64,000 nt of DNA from the NCBI RefSeq assembly GCF_020615385.1, contig NZ_JAJAVB010000025.1, positions 1 through 64,000 of the forward strand, written 5' to 3'. This document shows positions 8,511 to 17,293 of this stretch, one piece after another (position 1 is the first letter of the stretch; each line of letters starts with the position of its first letter). The position numbers and the translations under genes were made by a program. Under the pieces are notes generated by a model. The model ran no database searches, had not been told where the DNA came from, and saw only the letters and a program-made list of their open reading frames with translations. This DNA comes from Jiella soli (lineage in GTDB: Bacteria; Pseudomonadota; Alphaproteobacteria; Rhizobiales; Rhizobiaceae).

Positions 8511-10457
8511 GTGTTTCTGAAGACTTCACTTTCGGCCAAAGTCTCCGCGATGGTGGTCGCTTCGCTGGCGATCCTGACCGTCTTGTTCGGCATCGCCGGC
8601 ATGGTCGTGCTCCAGGCGGACGGGCTCGATCGGGCGAACGAGCGCCAGGAAGCCAACATGCGCGTCGCATGGGACGTGCTCGAGCGCTACGGCGATCGCT
8701 TCCATCTCGAGAACGGGACCCTTTACGCCGGCTTCCAGCCGCTCAACGATTTCTTCACGCCGGTCGACCGGATCAAGCAGCTGGTCGGAGGCACCGCAAC
8801 CGTCTTCATGGGCGACAAGCGCGTCTCGACCAATGTGATGAAGCCGGACGGCGGTCGCGCCGTCGGCACCGTGCTCGCCAAGGGCCCGGTCTACGATGCG
8901 GTCCTGAGGGACGGTAAGCCCTATCGCGGCGAGGCGGACATCCTCGGCACGTCGTATTTCACCGCCTACGACCCGATCAAGAACAGCAAGGGGGAGACGA
9001 TCGGCGTCCTCTACGTCGGCATCCCGAAGGCGGAGTTCGTTTCCTCGATCACAACGCTGGAATACCAGCTCGCCGCCATCTCGATTGTCGCCGCGATCCT
9101 CATCGGGCTCGGCGCGCTTTGGCTGTCGCGGCGCATGTTCCGGCCGCTCGGCGAACTGCAGAAGACGATCGCGGAAGTCGCGGAGGGCAGGACCGATCGC
9201 GCCGTCGTCGGGCTCGGCCGCCACGACGAGATCGGCCAGATGGCGAATTCCGTGGAGAAACTGCGCCACGCGGTCATCGAGCAGCAGCGTCTGAAGGGGG
9301 ATGCGGCGACCGCCCGCGAGGCCGAGGAGCTGCAGCGGATCGAGAACGAAAAGGCCTCGGAAGGCTATGTCCGGGCGCACGAGTTCTTCATGGCGGAGGT
9401 CACCAACGGCTTCAAGAAGCTGTCGGACGGCGACCTGACAGTTCGGCTGGGCCGGCCGTTCAGCCAGGATTACGAGGGCGTGCGCGCCCTGTTCAACGAA
9501 AGCGTCGCGGCGCTCGAAGACGCCATGGGTCATGTGCTGGGGACCATCGGCTCCATCCGCACCGGTCTTGCCGAGATCAACTCCGCTTCCAACGATCTCG
9601 CCCAGCGCACCGAGCAGCAGGCGGCGAGCCTGGAAGAGACGGTCGCCGCTCTCGGCGAGGTGACGCGGGCGGTGAACGAGACCGCGGACGGCGCCGCCGG
9701 AGCGCAGAAGGTCACCATGGTCGCGCGCCAGAAAGCCCAGCGGGGCGGCGATGTCGTCCGCCAGGCGGTCGAGGCGATGAGCCAGATCGAAGCCTCGTCG
9801 AACCAGATCAATCAGATTATCGGGGTGATCGACGAGATCGCCTTCCAGACCAACCTCCTGGCGCTCAACGCGGGCGTCGAGGCGGCACGCGCCGGCGAGG
9901 CGGGCAAGGGCTTCGCCGTCGTCGCCCAGGAAGTGCGCGGGCTCGCCCAGCGCTCGGCCGAAGCGGCCAAGGAGATCAAGGGCCTCATCTCCGCTTCGCG
10001 CGGGCAGGTGGAAACCGGCGTCGAACTCGTCACCGCGTCCGGCAAGTCGCTGGAGGAGATCGTTACGGAGGTCGCCTCGATGTCGGAGGTGATCGACAAG
10101 ATCGCCGCCTCCGCTCGGGAGCAGGCGACGAGCCTCCGCGAAGTCTCGACCGCCGCCGATCAGATGGACAAGGTCACCCAGCAGAACGCGGCCATGGTCG
10201 AGGAGGCGACCGCCGCCAGCCAGACGCTCGCCACCGAGACCGACGAACTGGCCAATGCGATGAGCCGCTTCCGCACCGCGACCAAGACGGCGGATATCTC
10301 CGCGACCGGCAAGCCGGCGCGCAAGGCCGCCCCGGCCGCGCGCGCTCCGGCCAAGCCTGCCGCAAAGCCGGTGACGCAGATGCGTCAGGTCGGCCACGGC
10401 GGGGCGGCACCTGCGGCGTCTCACGAGGTCGCGGCCGACAATTGGGAAGAGTTCTGA
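8511..10457 (+). CDS. Methyl-accepting chemotaxis protein
   Basis: A 648-residue chemoreceptor. One membrane helix (about 10-34) and a second (about 188-208) bracket a periplasmic region with a single-Cache fold pattern (GDRFHLENGTLYAG, VDRIKQLVGGTATVFMGDKRVSTNV, IGVLYVGIPKAEF). A HAMP domain follows, then a second HAMP-like stretch (about 290-350) and the signalling hairpin, whose tip contains EIAFQTNLLALNAGVEAARAG. An Ala/Pro-rich linker leads to a C-terminal NWEEF, which fits the pentapeptide that tethers CheR and CheB. The start is GTG, with GAGGGGA eight bases upstream. No che genes are in the window, so it is an orphan receptor; its ligand is unknown but the Cache type favours small organic acids. 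Confidence 0.93.
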   Translation: MFLKTSLSAKVSAMVVASLAILTVLFGIAGMVVLQADGLDRANERQEANMRVAWDVLERYGDRFHLENGTLYAGFQPLNDFFTPVDRIKQLVGGTATVFMGDKRVSTNVMKPDGGRAVGTVLAKGPVYDAVLRDGKPYRGEADILGTSYFTAYDPIKNSKGETIGVLYVGIPKAEFVSSITTLEYQLAAISIVAAILIGLGALWLSRRMFRPLGELQKTIAEVAEGRTDRAVVGLGRHDEIGQMANSVEKLRHAVIEQQRLKGDAATAREAEELQRIENEKASEGYVRAHEFFMAEVTNGFKKLSDGDLTVRLGRPFSQDYEGVRALFNESVAALEDAMGHVLGTIGSIRTGLAEINSASNDLAQRTEQQAASLEETVAALGEVTRAVNETADGAAGAQKVTMVARQKAQRGGDVVRQAVEAMSQIEASSNQINQIIGVIDEIAFQTNLLALNAGVEAARAGEAGKGFAVVAQEVRGLAQRSAEAAKEIKGLISASRGQVETGVELVTASGKSLEEIVTEVASMSEVIDKIAASAREQATSLREVSTAADQMDKVTQQNAAMVEEATAASQTLATETDELANAMSRFRTATKTADISATGKPARKAAPAARAPAKPAAKPVTQMRQVGHGGAAPAASHEVAADNWEEF

Positions 10458-10585
10458 TCGTCTCACGCGCCTGACCGCCCAGACCGCCGGGAAAGCCGAA
10501 AGCTTGCCGGCGGTCTTCGCCCTGACGGGCGTGGCGCAAGGCGATCCGCGCCGCAGCCGGCGCCGTGATCACAGCTGGACAAAGC

Positions 10586-10615
10586 AAAGGGCCGCACGGT
10601 TTGGCGGCCCTTTTT
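10586..10615 (+). terminator. Rho-independent terminator
   Basis: GGGCCGC at 10589-10595 pairs with GCGGCCC at 10604-10610 around an eight-base loop, followed by TTTTT. It is preceded by AAA, which extends the stem. It lies 130 bases after the chemoreceptor stop and before the convergent mmsA gene, and serves the plus strand. Confidence 0.85.
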
Positions 10616-10658
10616 CGTGAGCGGTCTTAATGTCCGGTCGCGGCTGAAGCCGCCGGTT

Positions 10659-12158
10659 CTACCGCATCGTCGGGATCGAGAACTCCGCGCCGTCCTTGAT
10701 GCCGGACGGCCAGCGGCTCGTGACCGTCTTCGTCCTGGTGTAGAAGCGGAAGCCGTCGGCGCCGTGCTGGTTGAGGTCGCCGAAGCCCGACGCCTTCCAG
10801 CCGCCGAAGGTGTAATAGGCGAGCGGCACCGGGATCGGCACGTTGACGCCGACCATGCCGATGTTGATGCGGGACGCGAAGTCGCGCGCAGCGTCGCCGT
10901 CGCGGGTGAAGATCGCGACGCCGTTGCCGTATTCGTGGCTCATCGGCAGGTCGAGCGCATCCTCGTAGTCCTTGGCGCGGGCGACCGAGAGGACCGGACC
11001 GAAGATCTCGGTCTTGTGGATGTCCATGTCCTTCTTGACGTGGTCGAACAGGCAGGCGCCGACGAAGAAGCCGTCTTCATAGCCCTGCATCTTGAAGTTC
11101 CGCCCGTCGACGACGAGCTTGGCCCCTTCCTCGATGCCGCGGTCGACGAGGCCGAGAACGCGCTTCTGTGCCTCGCGGGTCACCAGCGGGCCGAAGTCGA
11201 CGTCGTCACCGGCCGTATAGGGTCCGATCTTCAGCGCCTCGACCTTCGGGATCAGCTTCTCGACCAGGCGGTCCGCCGTCTCCTCGCCGACGGGAACCGC
11301 GACCGAGACCGCCATGCAGCGCTCGCCCGCCGCGCCGTAGCCGGCGCCGATCAGCGCATCGACCGCCTTGTCCATGTCGGCGTCGGGCATGATGATCATG
11401 TGGTTCTTGGCGCCGCCGAAGCACTGGACGCGCTTGCCGTTCGAACAGCCGCGGCCGTAGATGTACTTGGCGATCGCCGTCGAGCCGACGAAGCCGATCG
11501 CCTGGATGTCCGGATCGTCGAGGATCGCGTCGACCGCGCCCTTGTCTCCGTTGACGACGTTGAGGATCCCGGCGGGCAGGCCCGCTTCCATCATCAGCTC
11601 GGCGAGCATCAGCGGCACGGACGGGTCGCGCTCCGATGGCTTCAGGATGAAGGCGTTGCCGGCCGCGATCGCCGGGCAGAACTTCCACATCGGGATCATC
11701 GCCGGGAAGTTGAACGGCGTGATGCCGGCGACGACGCCGAGGGGCTGGCGGATCGAATAGATGTCGATGCCCGGCCCTGCGCCTTCCGAGAACTCGCCCT
11801 TCAGCATCTGCGGCGCGCCGATGCAGAACTCGGCGACCTCGAGCCCGCGCTGCACGTCGCCCTTGGCGTCCGGGAACGTCTTACCGTGCTCGCGGGAGAG
11901 AGCCTCGGCGAGCTTGTCCATGTCGCGGTTGAGGAGGTCGACGAACTTCATCATGACGCGGGCGCGGCGCTGGGGATTGGTCGCCGCCCAGGCCGGCTGG
12001 GCGTCCCGCGCGTTCTCGACGGCTGCGCGCAACTCCTCCGCGGAGGCGAGCGCCACCTTGGCCTGGACCTCGCCCGTTGCCGGATTGAACACGTCGGCCG
12101 TGCGTCCGCTGGTGCCGGCGACGTGCCTGCCGCCGATAAAGTGTCCGATGTCCTGCAT
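10659..12158 (-). CDS. mmsA: CoA-acylating methylmalonate-semialdehyde dehydrogenase
   Basis: A 499-residue aldehyde dehydrogenase of the MmsA/IolA family. It converts methylmalonate semialdehyde or malonate semialdehyde to propionyl-CoA or acetyl-CoA with NAD and CoA, in valine, thymine and inositol catabolism. Visible features are PLGVVAGITPFNFPAMIP, the cofactor motif GFVGSTAIAKYIY, and the nucleophilic cysteine in GERCMAVSV. The C-terminal GWKASGFGDLNQHGADG matches the family. ATG 12158 is chosen over ATG 12164 because GAGGAGGA touches the latter but is ideally spaced from the former. The divergent LysR-type gene is its probable regulator. Confidence 0.95.
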   Translation of the reverse strand: MQDIGHFIGGRHVAGTSGRTADVFNPATGEVQAKVALASAEELRAAVENARDAQPAWAATNPQRRARVMMKFVDLLNRDMDKLAEALSREHGKTFPDAKGDVQRGLEVAEFCIGAPQMLKGEFSEGAGPGIDIYSIRQPLGVVAGITPFNFPAMIPMWKFCPAIAAGNAFILKPSERDPSVPLMLAELMMEAGLPAGILNVVNGDKGAVDAILDDPDIQAIGFVGSTAIAKYIYGRGCSNGKRVQCFGGAKNHMIIMPDADMDKAVDALIGAGYGAAGERCMAVSVAVPVGEETADRLVEKLIPKVEALKIGPYTAGDDVDFGPLVTREAQKRVLGLVDRGIEEGAKLVVDGRNFKMQGYEDGFFVGACLFDHVKKDMDIHKTEIFGPVLSVARAKDYEDALDLPMSHEYGNGVAIFTRDGDAARDFASRINIGMVGVNVPIPVPLAYYTFGGWKASGFGDLNQHGADGFRFYTRTKTVTSRWPSGIKDGAEFSIPTMR

Positions 12159-12284
12159 GTCCATTCCTCCTCGATGATCGTGTGAGATCGTTGTGACGCG
12201 AATTGCCGCAGAATCCAACGGGTTGAAACGCGCATCCATTGTGCGAAAATTGAAGCCCCGTACTCTGGAGGCCGGCTCCTCGTC

Positions 12285-13166
12285 ATGAATTGGGACGACG
12301 TCCGCATTTTTCTCGCGGTCGCCCGGGCCGGCCAGATCCTGGGCGCGGCGCGGCGGCTGGATCTGAACCACGCGACCGTCGGCCGGCGGCTGACGGCCCT
12401 CGAGACCGCACTCGGCACGCATCTCCTCTTCCGGCGTCCGGGCGGCTGCGAGCTGACGGCGACCGGCCGCGCCTTTCTCGACCACGCCGAGAGGATGGAG
12501 GCAGCGATGCTGGCGGCGAGGGCCGAGATCGGCGGCGCCGATGTACGCCTGTCCGGCACAGTCCGCGTCGGCGCGCCGGACGGCTTCGGCACGGTGTTCC
12601 TCGCCCCGCGCCTCTGGCGCCTTCAGGAGCGACACCCGGACCTCGTCGTGCAGCTCGTCCCGGTGCCGCGCGCCTTTTCCATCTCGCGGCGCGAGGCGGA
12701 CATCGCCATCACGATCGAGCGGCCGGAGGCGGGACGCCTGGTCGCGGCCAAGCTCGTCGACTATGCGCTCGGCCTTTACGCCGCCCGGACCTATCTGGGT
12801 GAGCGGGGGCGCCCCGAAACCCTCGCCGATCTGAAGGCACACCGCCTCGTCGGGGCGGTGGAGGATCTCCTCTACAGCCCGCGCCTTGCCTATTTCGCCG
12901 ATCTCACCGAGGAATGGCCCTCGGCCACGGAAATCTCCAGCGCCCTCGGCCAGACGGAGGCGGTGGCCGCCGGCGCCGGGATCGGCATCCTCCACCGCTT
13001 CATGGCCGACCGCCGCCCCGAACTCTCGCGCGTGCTGCCGCAGGAGACCGTGCGGCGGAGCTATTGGCTCGTGTTCCACGAGAGCGCCCGCGACATTCGC
13101 CGCATCGCGGCGGTCGCTGACTTCATCCGGGAGCTGGTGGAGGCCGAGCGCGCGGCGTTCGGTTGA
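12285..13166 (+). CDS. LysR-family regulator divergent from mmsA
   Basis: A 293-residue LysR-type protein. The N-terminal helix-turn-helix is clear (WDDVRIFLAVARAGQILGAARRLDLNHATVGRRLTALETALG), followed by the LFRRPGGCELTATGRAFL wing. The C-terminal periplasmic-binding-like effector domain runs from about residue 90 to the end. It is transcribed away from mmsA across 126 bases, the classic LysR arrangement, so it probably activates mmsA. The effector is unknown; a semialdehyde or acid of valine catabolism is a reasonable guess. The 4-base ATTG/CAAT-like elements near 12200-12250 could belong to its binding site, but I cannot define a T-N11-A motif with confidence. Confidence 0.9.
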   Translation: MNWDDVRIFLAVARAGQILGAARRLDLNHATVGRRLTALETALGTHLLFRRPGGCELTATGRAFLDHAERMEAAMLAARAEIGGADVRLSGTVRVGAPDGFGTVFLAPRLWRLQERHPDLVVQLVPVPRAFSISRREADIAITIERPEAGRLVAAKLVDYALGLYAARTYLGERGRPETLADLKAHRLVGAVEDLLYSPRLAYFADLTEEWPSATEISSALGQTEAVAAGAGIGILHRFMADRRPELSRVLPQETVRRSYWLVFHESARDIRRIAAVADFIRELVEAERAAFG

Positions 13167-13177
13167 GGGGGGCGGCC

Positions 13178-13672
13178 TCAGCCGTTGAAGTCCGGCATCT
13201 TCTCGATCTGCTCCTTGGTGAGCGTCGTCCGCAGCTTGCCGAGATCGAGCGTCACGTCCTGGAGCATCAGGATGACCGTCTTCTGGCCGACGCCGAGGAA
13301 GCCGCCGACCTCCACGGTCACCGCCTTCGGCTGGCCGGTCTGGTCGCCGAGGACGTTCGACACCTCGCCGAGGTCGGAGCCGTCGGCCCCGACGACGTCG
13401 AGTTCCTCGACCTGGTCCACCATCAGGTTGAGGCTCGGGACAGGCGCGTCATCCTTGCCGATCGGCACGAGGATCGAGGAGGCGCCGGTGGCGGTGTCGG
13501 CCGAAGCAGGATCCTTCGCCGGCGCGGTGGTCGAGCTGTCCGCGGGGGCGGGGGAGGCGTCGCCGTTAGAGGTCTGGGCTGGACTGTCCGTCACGATCCC
13601 CGGCTGCGCGTCCTGGGCAAGGGCGGGTCCGGCCAGAAGGGCGAGGACGACGGCGGGGAGGATGGGCTTCAA
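13178..13672 (-). CDS. Exported PRC-barrel-like protein
   Basis: A 164-residue protein with a signal peptide (KPILPAVVLALLAGPALAQD), a long Ala/Ser/Thr/Pro/Asp-rich spacer to about residue 75, and a C-terminal region (NLMVDQVEELDVVGADGSDLGEVSNVL, then AVTVEVGGFLGVGQKTV) with the pattern of a PRC-barrel domain. Such exported PRC-barrel proteins are common in Rhizobiales, with unknown roles. The start is inferred to be TTG at 13672 because AAGGAG lies seven bases before it and the signal peptide follows at once. A much longer open frame to 13906 would bury the signal peptide. It converges on the LysR gene. Confidence 0.75.
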   Translation of the reverse strand: MKPILPAVVLALLAGPALAQDAQPGIVTDSPAQTSNGDASPAPADSSTTAPAKDPASADTATGASSILVPIGKDDAPVPSLNLMVDQVEELDVVGADGSDLGEVSNVLGDQTGQPKAVTVEVGGFLGVGQKTVILMLQDVTLDLGKLRTTLTKEQIEKMPDFNG

Positions 13673-13892
13673 GACGGTTCTCCTTGTTGGGTGCCGGCCC
13701 GGCAGGAGGCTTGCGAGGCGCCCGTCGCCTGCGAGGCGGCGAGCGGCCATGCACGAGCCGATTGCGCAATGAACTAGGGTAGGACGGCGCCTCTGGAACT
13801 TCCGCTTCGGCATCAAGGTTCCCGGAGAGACGATTGGTCCGGCACGGGGTGCTGCAGACCTGAGGCTGTCGAGCCCGCATTCATGAACCCGG

Positions 13893-13906
13893 TTGACCGG
13901 GATCAA
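13893..13906. promoter_or_regulatory. FNR/FixK-type binding site upstream of usp
   Basis: TTGACCGGGATCAA matches the 14-base FNR/FixK/Anr consensus TTGAY-N4-RTCAA with both half-sites intact. It ends 59 bases before the start of the universal stress gene. If used as a class II activator site centred near -41.5, transcription would start around 13941. This predicts induction of the downstream gene under low oxygen. Confidence 0.65.
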
Positions 13907-13965
13907 CGACCGGCTGCGGCCAATCTGCCAGACTGTCGCCGAACTCCAGCCGAGAAAGGATGAGG

Positions 13966-14379
13966 ATGTACGAGAGGATCATGGTGCCCGTCGACCTCGC
14001 CCATGCCGAAACGCTCGAGAAAGCGCTGAGGACCGTGGCGGATCTCGCGCGGATCTACGATGCCGAGGTCTGCTATGTCGGCGTCACGACGTCGAGCCCC
14101 GGTCCGGTCGCCCCTACGCCGGAAGCCTTTGCCGGCAAGCTGGCCGCGTTCGCCTCGGCCGAGGCCGAACGGCATGGATTGAAGGCGACCTCGAAGTCGA
14201 TCCTGACGCACGACCCGTCGATCGATCTCAACCGCACGCTGGTGCACGCCGTCGAAGAGACCGGCGCGGATCTCGTGGTCATGGCCTCGCACCGGCCGGG
14301 CTTTCCGGATCATTTCTTCGCGGCCCATGCGAGCCATGTCGCCATGCATGCCGAGGTCAGCGTCTTCGTGGTGCGCTGA
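13966..14379 (+). CDS. Universal stress protein (UspA family)
   Basis: A 137-residue single-domain Usp. The N terminus YERIMVPVDLAH and the C-terminal block TGADLVVMASHRPGFPDHFFAAHASHVAMHAEVSVFVVR fit the family. The usual G-2x-G-9x-G(S/T) nucleotide loop is replaced here by SHRPGFPDHFFAAHAS, which lacks most of the glycines, so ATP binding is doubtful. ATG 13966 is preferred over 13960 because AAAGGA precedes it by five bases. The FNR/FixK box upstream suggests that oxygen limitation induces it, as seen for other alphaproteobacterial usp genes. Confidence 0.88.
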   Translation: MYERIMVPVDLAHAETLEKALRTVADLARIYDAEVCYVGVTTSSPGPVAPTPEAFAGKLAAFASAEAERHGLKATSKSILTHDPSIDLNRTLVHAVEETGADLVVMASHRPGFPDHFFAAHASHVAMHAEVSVFVVR

Positions 14380-14409
14380 GCCGCGGCCCCTAGCGGTCGG
14401 AGTTGTTGG

Positions 14410-15300
14410 TCAGGATCGCCGTTCGGCCGAGCGGTCGAGCGCATCCACCAGGGCGAAGATCGCGCGGTTGAGCGGCACGTCGACGCCGTGGCGCTCGGCC
14501 GCGCGCACCACCGCGCCGGTCAGGTGCTCGTGTTCCAGCGACCGCCCCGAGAGCCGGTCGTAGAGCATGGACGAGCCGCTGCCGGGATTGACGCCCTCGT
14601 AGGACCGAAGGACGCGCTCGGCTTCCTCGTCGCCGAGCTTCGCCCCTTCGGCCCGGCCGGCGGCGATGGCCTCCCGCATCAGGCCGAGGGCGAGGGACCG
14701 GACGTTCGGCTCGGAGAAGACATCGATCCGGCGCATGGTGAGACAGGTGATCGGGTTGGCGACGATGTTCGACAGGAGCTTCCGCCAGGCGATCGTCAGG
14801 AAGTCGTCGGCCATCTCGATCGTCAGGTCGGCCCCGGCAAAGCACTGCGCTGCGGTCTCGCCGGTCGCGTCCCCTGGCAGCACCAGCTGGCTGTTGGAAT
14901 GGTGGACGATGTGGCCGGGGGCCTTGCGCTCGGCGGCGATGTAGACGATCGCCGGGACGATGGTCGCGCCGTTGGCGAAGGGCTGGGTGCCCGTCACCTG
15001 TTCGATGCCGTTCTGGGCGACGAGGATCGTCGTGTCCGGCCCTGCCAGCCTCTCCAGCCAAGGCGCCGCGCTCTCGGTATCCTGTGCCTTGGTGGCGAGG
15101 ACGATGAAATCGGCGGCGCCGACCTCCTCCGGCCGGCTGGCGATGGTCACGGGCACCGTCCTGGTCTCGCCGCCTGGCTCCCCGACGACCAGCCGCTCGA
15201 AGGGCGTTCTCACGCAGAGCGTCACGTCCTGCCCGGCATCATGGAGCATCGTCGCCAGATAGCCCCCGATCGCGCCGCCGCCGATCACCGCTGCCTTCAT
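14410..15300 (-). CDS. 2-dehydropantoate 2-reductase family protein
   Basis: A 296-residue ApbA/PanE-family oxidoreductase. It has an N-terminal Rossmann motif (KAAVIGGGAIGGYLATMLHDAG), the NADPH-side segment DFIVLATKAQDTESA, and the conserved middle part AWRKLLSNIVANPITCLT with its catalytic lysine. The classical reaction is NADPH-dependent reduction of 2-dehydropantoate to pantoate in coenzyme A synthesis, but the family includes paralogues acting on other 2-oxo acids. No pan genes are nearby. ATG 15300 is chosen over 15306 because GAGG lies seven bases upstream of it. Confidence 0.82.
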   Translation of the reverse strand: MKAAVIGGGAIGGYLATMLHDAGQDVTLCVRTPFERLVVGEPGGETRTVPVTIASRPEEVGAADFIVLATKAQDTESAAPWLERLAGPDTTILVAQNGIEQVTGTQPFANGATIVPAIVYIAAERKAPGHIVHHSNSQLVLPGDATGETAAQCFAGADLTIEMADDFLTIAWRKLLSNIVANPITCLTMRRIDVFSEPNVRSLALGLMREAIAAGRAEGAKLGDEEAERVLRSYEGVNPGSGSSMLYDRLSGRSLEHEHLTGAVVRAAERHGVDVPLNRAIFALVDALDRSAERRS

Positions 15301-15391
15301 CGTCATACCTCGCAGAATTCGTCATGGGTGGGCGTTTGCCGGCCCGCGGACGAGACAATCGCCCGATCCGCCGAGCCGAGCGACCCGAAAA

Positions 15392-16408
15392 TCAGCTCCG
15401 GTTCGACACCGCCGCCTGTTCGAAGGTCGCCATGCCGGTATGGCACTCCGCCGCGGCCTTGACGATGCCGGCCGCGAGCGCCGCCCCGGTGCCCTCGCCG
15501 AGACGCATGCCGAGCGCCAGCAGCGGTATCTTGGCCATTTCCTCCAGAGCGCGGATATGGCCGGGCTCGGCCGAGACATGGCCGAACAGGCAATGGTCGA
15601 GCGCGCGCCGGTCCATCGCATGGAGGACGGCCGCGGCCGCTGTCGTGACGAAGCCGTCGACGATCACCGGCACCTGCCGCATCCGGGCGGCGAGGATCGC
15701 GCCCGCCATCGCCGCGATCTCGCGCCCGCCGAGGCGGCGCAGGACCTCCAGCGGATCGCCGAGATGTCCCTCGTTCAGTGCCAGGGCCTTTTCGACGATC
15801 GCGGCCTTGTGCGCGACGCCGGCGGCATCATGGCCGGCGCCGGGCCCGACCCAGTCGGCACCGGTGCCGCCGAAGAGGCCTGCGAAAACGGCGGCTGCGA
15901 CGGTTGTGTTGCCGATACCCATTTCGCCGATGCACAGGAGATCCGGCTCGCCGGCCAGAACCTCCATGCCGAAGGCCATGGTCGCCGCGCAGGTGCGCTC
16001 GTCCATCGCCGCCTCCTCACTGATGTCGCCGGTCGGCATTTCCAGTGCGAGGTCGAAGACCTTGAGGCCGAGATCGTAGGCCGCGCAGATCTGGTTGATC
16101 GCCGCGCCGCCGGCGGCGAAGTTCGAGACCATCTGCTGGGTGACCTCGGCCGGAAAGGGCGAAATCCCCTGTTTCGTCACGCCGTGATTGCCGGCGAAGA
16201 CCGCGACCAGCGGCCGGCGCACCGCCGGCGCACGGCCCTGCCAGGCGGCGAGCCATTCGGAAATCTCCTCCAGCCGTCCGAGCGCGCCCGCGGGCTTGGT
16301 CAAAAGCGCCTCGCGCTCGCGCTTGGCCCGGACCGCCGCGGCATCGGGGCCGGGCATGCGCTTCACGAGGTCGCGGATGTCGTCGAAGGGCAGGCCGGTG
16401 ATGGACAT
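15392..16408 (-). CDS. cobT: Nicotinate-nucleotide:dimethylbenzimidazole phosphoribosyltransferase
   Basis: A 338-residue CobT of normal length. It transfers phosphoribose from nicotinate mononucleotide to 5,6-dimethylbenzimidazole, giving alpha-ribazole phosphate for the lower ligand of cobalamin. Family motifs seen are KPAGALGRLEEIS, VFAGNHGVTKQGISPFPAEVT, CIGEMGIGNTTVAAAVFAGLFGG, and near the C terminus LALGMRLGEGTGAALA, which includes the catalytic glutamate region. It diverges from cobS across about 100 bases, so the two nucleotide-loop genes may share a control region. I saw no riboswitch in that gap. Confidence 0.96.
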   Translation of the reverse strand: MSITGLPFDDIRDLVKRMPGPDAAAVRAKREREALLTKPAGALGRLEEISEWLAAWQGRAPAVRRPLVAVFAGNHGVTKQGISPFPAEVTQQMVSNFAAGGAAINQICAAYDLGLKVFDLALEMPTGDISEEAAMDERTCAATMAFGMEVLAGEPDLLCIGEMGIGNTTVAAAVFAGLFGGTGADWVGPGAGHDAAGVAHKAAIVEKALALNEGHLGDPLEVLRRLGGREIAAMAGAILAARMRQVPVIVDGFVTTAAAAVLHAMDRRALDHCLFGHVSAEPGHIRALEEMAKIPLLALGMRLGEGTGAALAAGIVKAAAECHTGMATFEQAAVSNRS

Positions 16409-16510
16409 GGAGGATACTCCGAGGCTTTGGACTTTCGGTGGGCGCTCTGTATGGCGGAAGCGATGTCATGCGCCGGCTGGGCGAGTCGGGCAAGGGTTGG
16501 GAGTGGGCAG

Positions 16511-17281
16511 ATGCGGACGATCCTGGGCGCGACGCTGAGAAGCCTCGCCTTCCTGACGCGCCTGCCTGCGCCGAAATGGGCCTTTTCCGGCACGCATTCC
16601 CTTGGCGCAGACGCCGTCGCCTTTCCCCTCGCCGGAGTGCTCGCGGCGCTGCCTGCGGCGCTCGTTCTGGTCCTCGCAAATGCCGCGGGGCTCTCGCCCC
16701 TCGTCCCCGCGCTCCTCGCGGTCGCGATCCTGATCGCGGTCACCGGTGCGCTGCACGAGGACGGGCTCGCCGATGTCGCCGACGGGCTCGGCGGCCATCA
16801 TCCGCCGGAGCGCACGCTTCAGATCATGAAGGACAGCCGCATCGGCAGCTACGGCACGCTGGCGCTGATCCTGTCGGTGGGGCTGAGGGTCGGGCTCGTC
16901 GCGCACCTCCTCCTGTCCGGAGCGGAAGCGGCGGCACTCGCGCTTGTCGCCACCGCCGCCGCCAGCCGCGGCGCCATGGTCTGGCTCTGGTCGTCTCTGC
17001 CATCGGCCAATCCCGGCGGCGTCGCCGGCCGGGCCGGGCAGCCGGATCCGCGGACCGGCCTCCTCGCCCTCCTTCTCGGCCTCGCGGTCTTCCTTGTCCT
17101 CGCCATGGCGAGCTTCGGCCTGTGGAAACCTTTCGCCGGCCTTGGTCTCGGCGCGGTGGTGCTCCTCTGGTTCCGCGGCTTCGTCCGGCGGCGGCTGGGC
17201 GGCCAGACCGGGGACTGTCTCGGCGCCGCCCAGCAATTGACCGAGATCGCGGTGCTGATCGGCCTTGCGCTCGGCGGCTGA
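16511..17281 (+). CDS. cobS: Adenosylcobinamide-GDP ribazoletransferase
   Basis: A 256-residue integral membrane enzyme (also called CobV) that joins alpha-ribazole or its phosphate to adenosylcobinamide-GDP, the last step of cobalamin assembly. Motifs seen are SLAFLTRLPAPKWAF near the N terminus, the metal-binding-type acidic segment ALHEDGLADVADGLGG, and ERTLQIMKDSRIGSYGTLAL. Several hydrophobic helices follow, and the C terminus has GQTGDCLGAAQQLTEIAVLI. ATG 16511 fits the family N terminus. It diverges from cobT and converges on cobD. Confidence 0.95.
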   Translation: MRTILGATLRSLAFLTRLPAPKWAFSGTHSLGADAVAFPLAGVLAALPAALVLVLANAAGLSPLVPALLAVAILIAVTGALHEDGLADVADGLGGHHPPERTLQIMKDSRIGSYGTLALILSVGLRVGLVAHLLLSGAEAAALALVATAAASRGAMVWLWSSLPSANPGGVAGRAGQPDPRTGLLALLLGLAVFLVLAMASFGLWKPFAGLGLGAVVLLWFRGFVRRRLGGQTGDCLGAAQQLTEIAVLIGLALGG

Positions 17282-17293
17282 ACCGCGCCGCGC

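Noticed and set aside
8526-10466. A 646-codon minus-strand frame opposite the chemoreceptor
   Set aside because: Same artefact: the plus strand encodes a complete receptor with membrane helices, HAMP and signalling hairpin.
16409-16510. A second cobalamin riboswitch between cobT and cobS
   Set aside because: The gap is only about 100 bases and contains neither a B12 box nor the GGTGC/GATTCCGGTGC-type signature on either strand.
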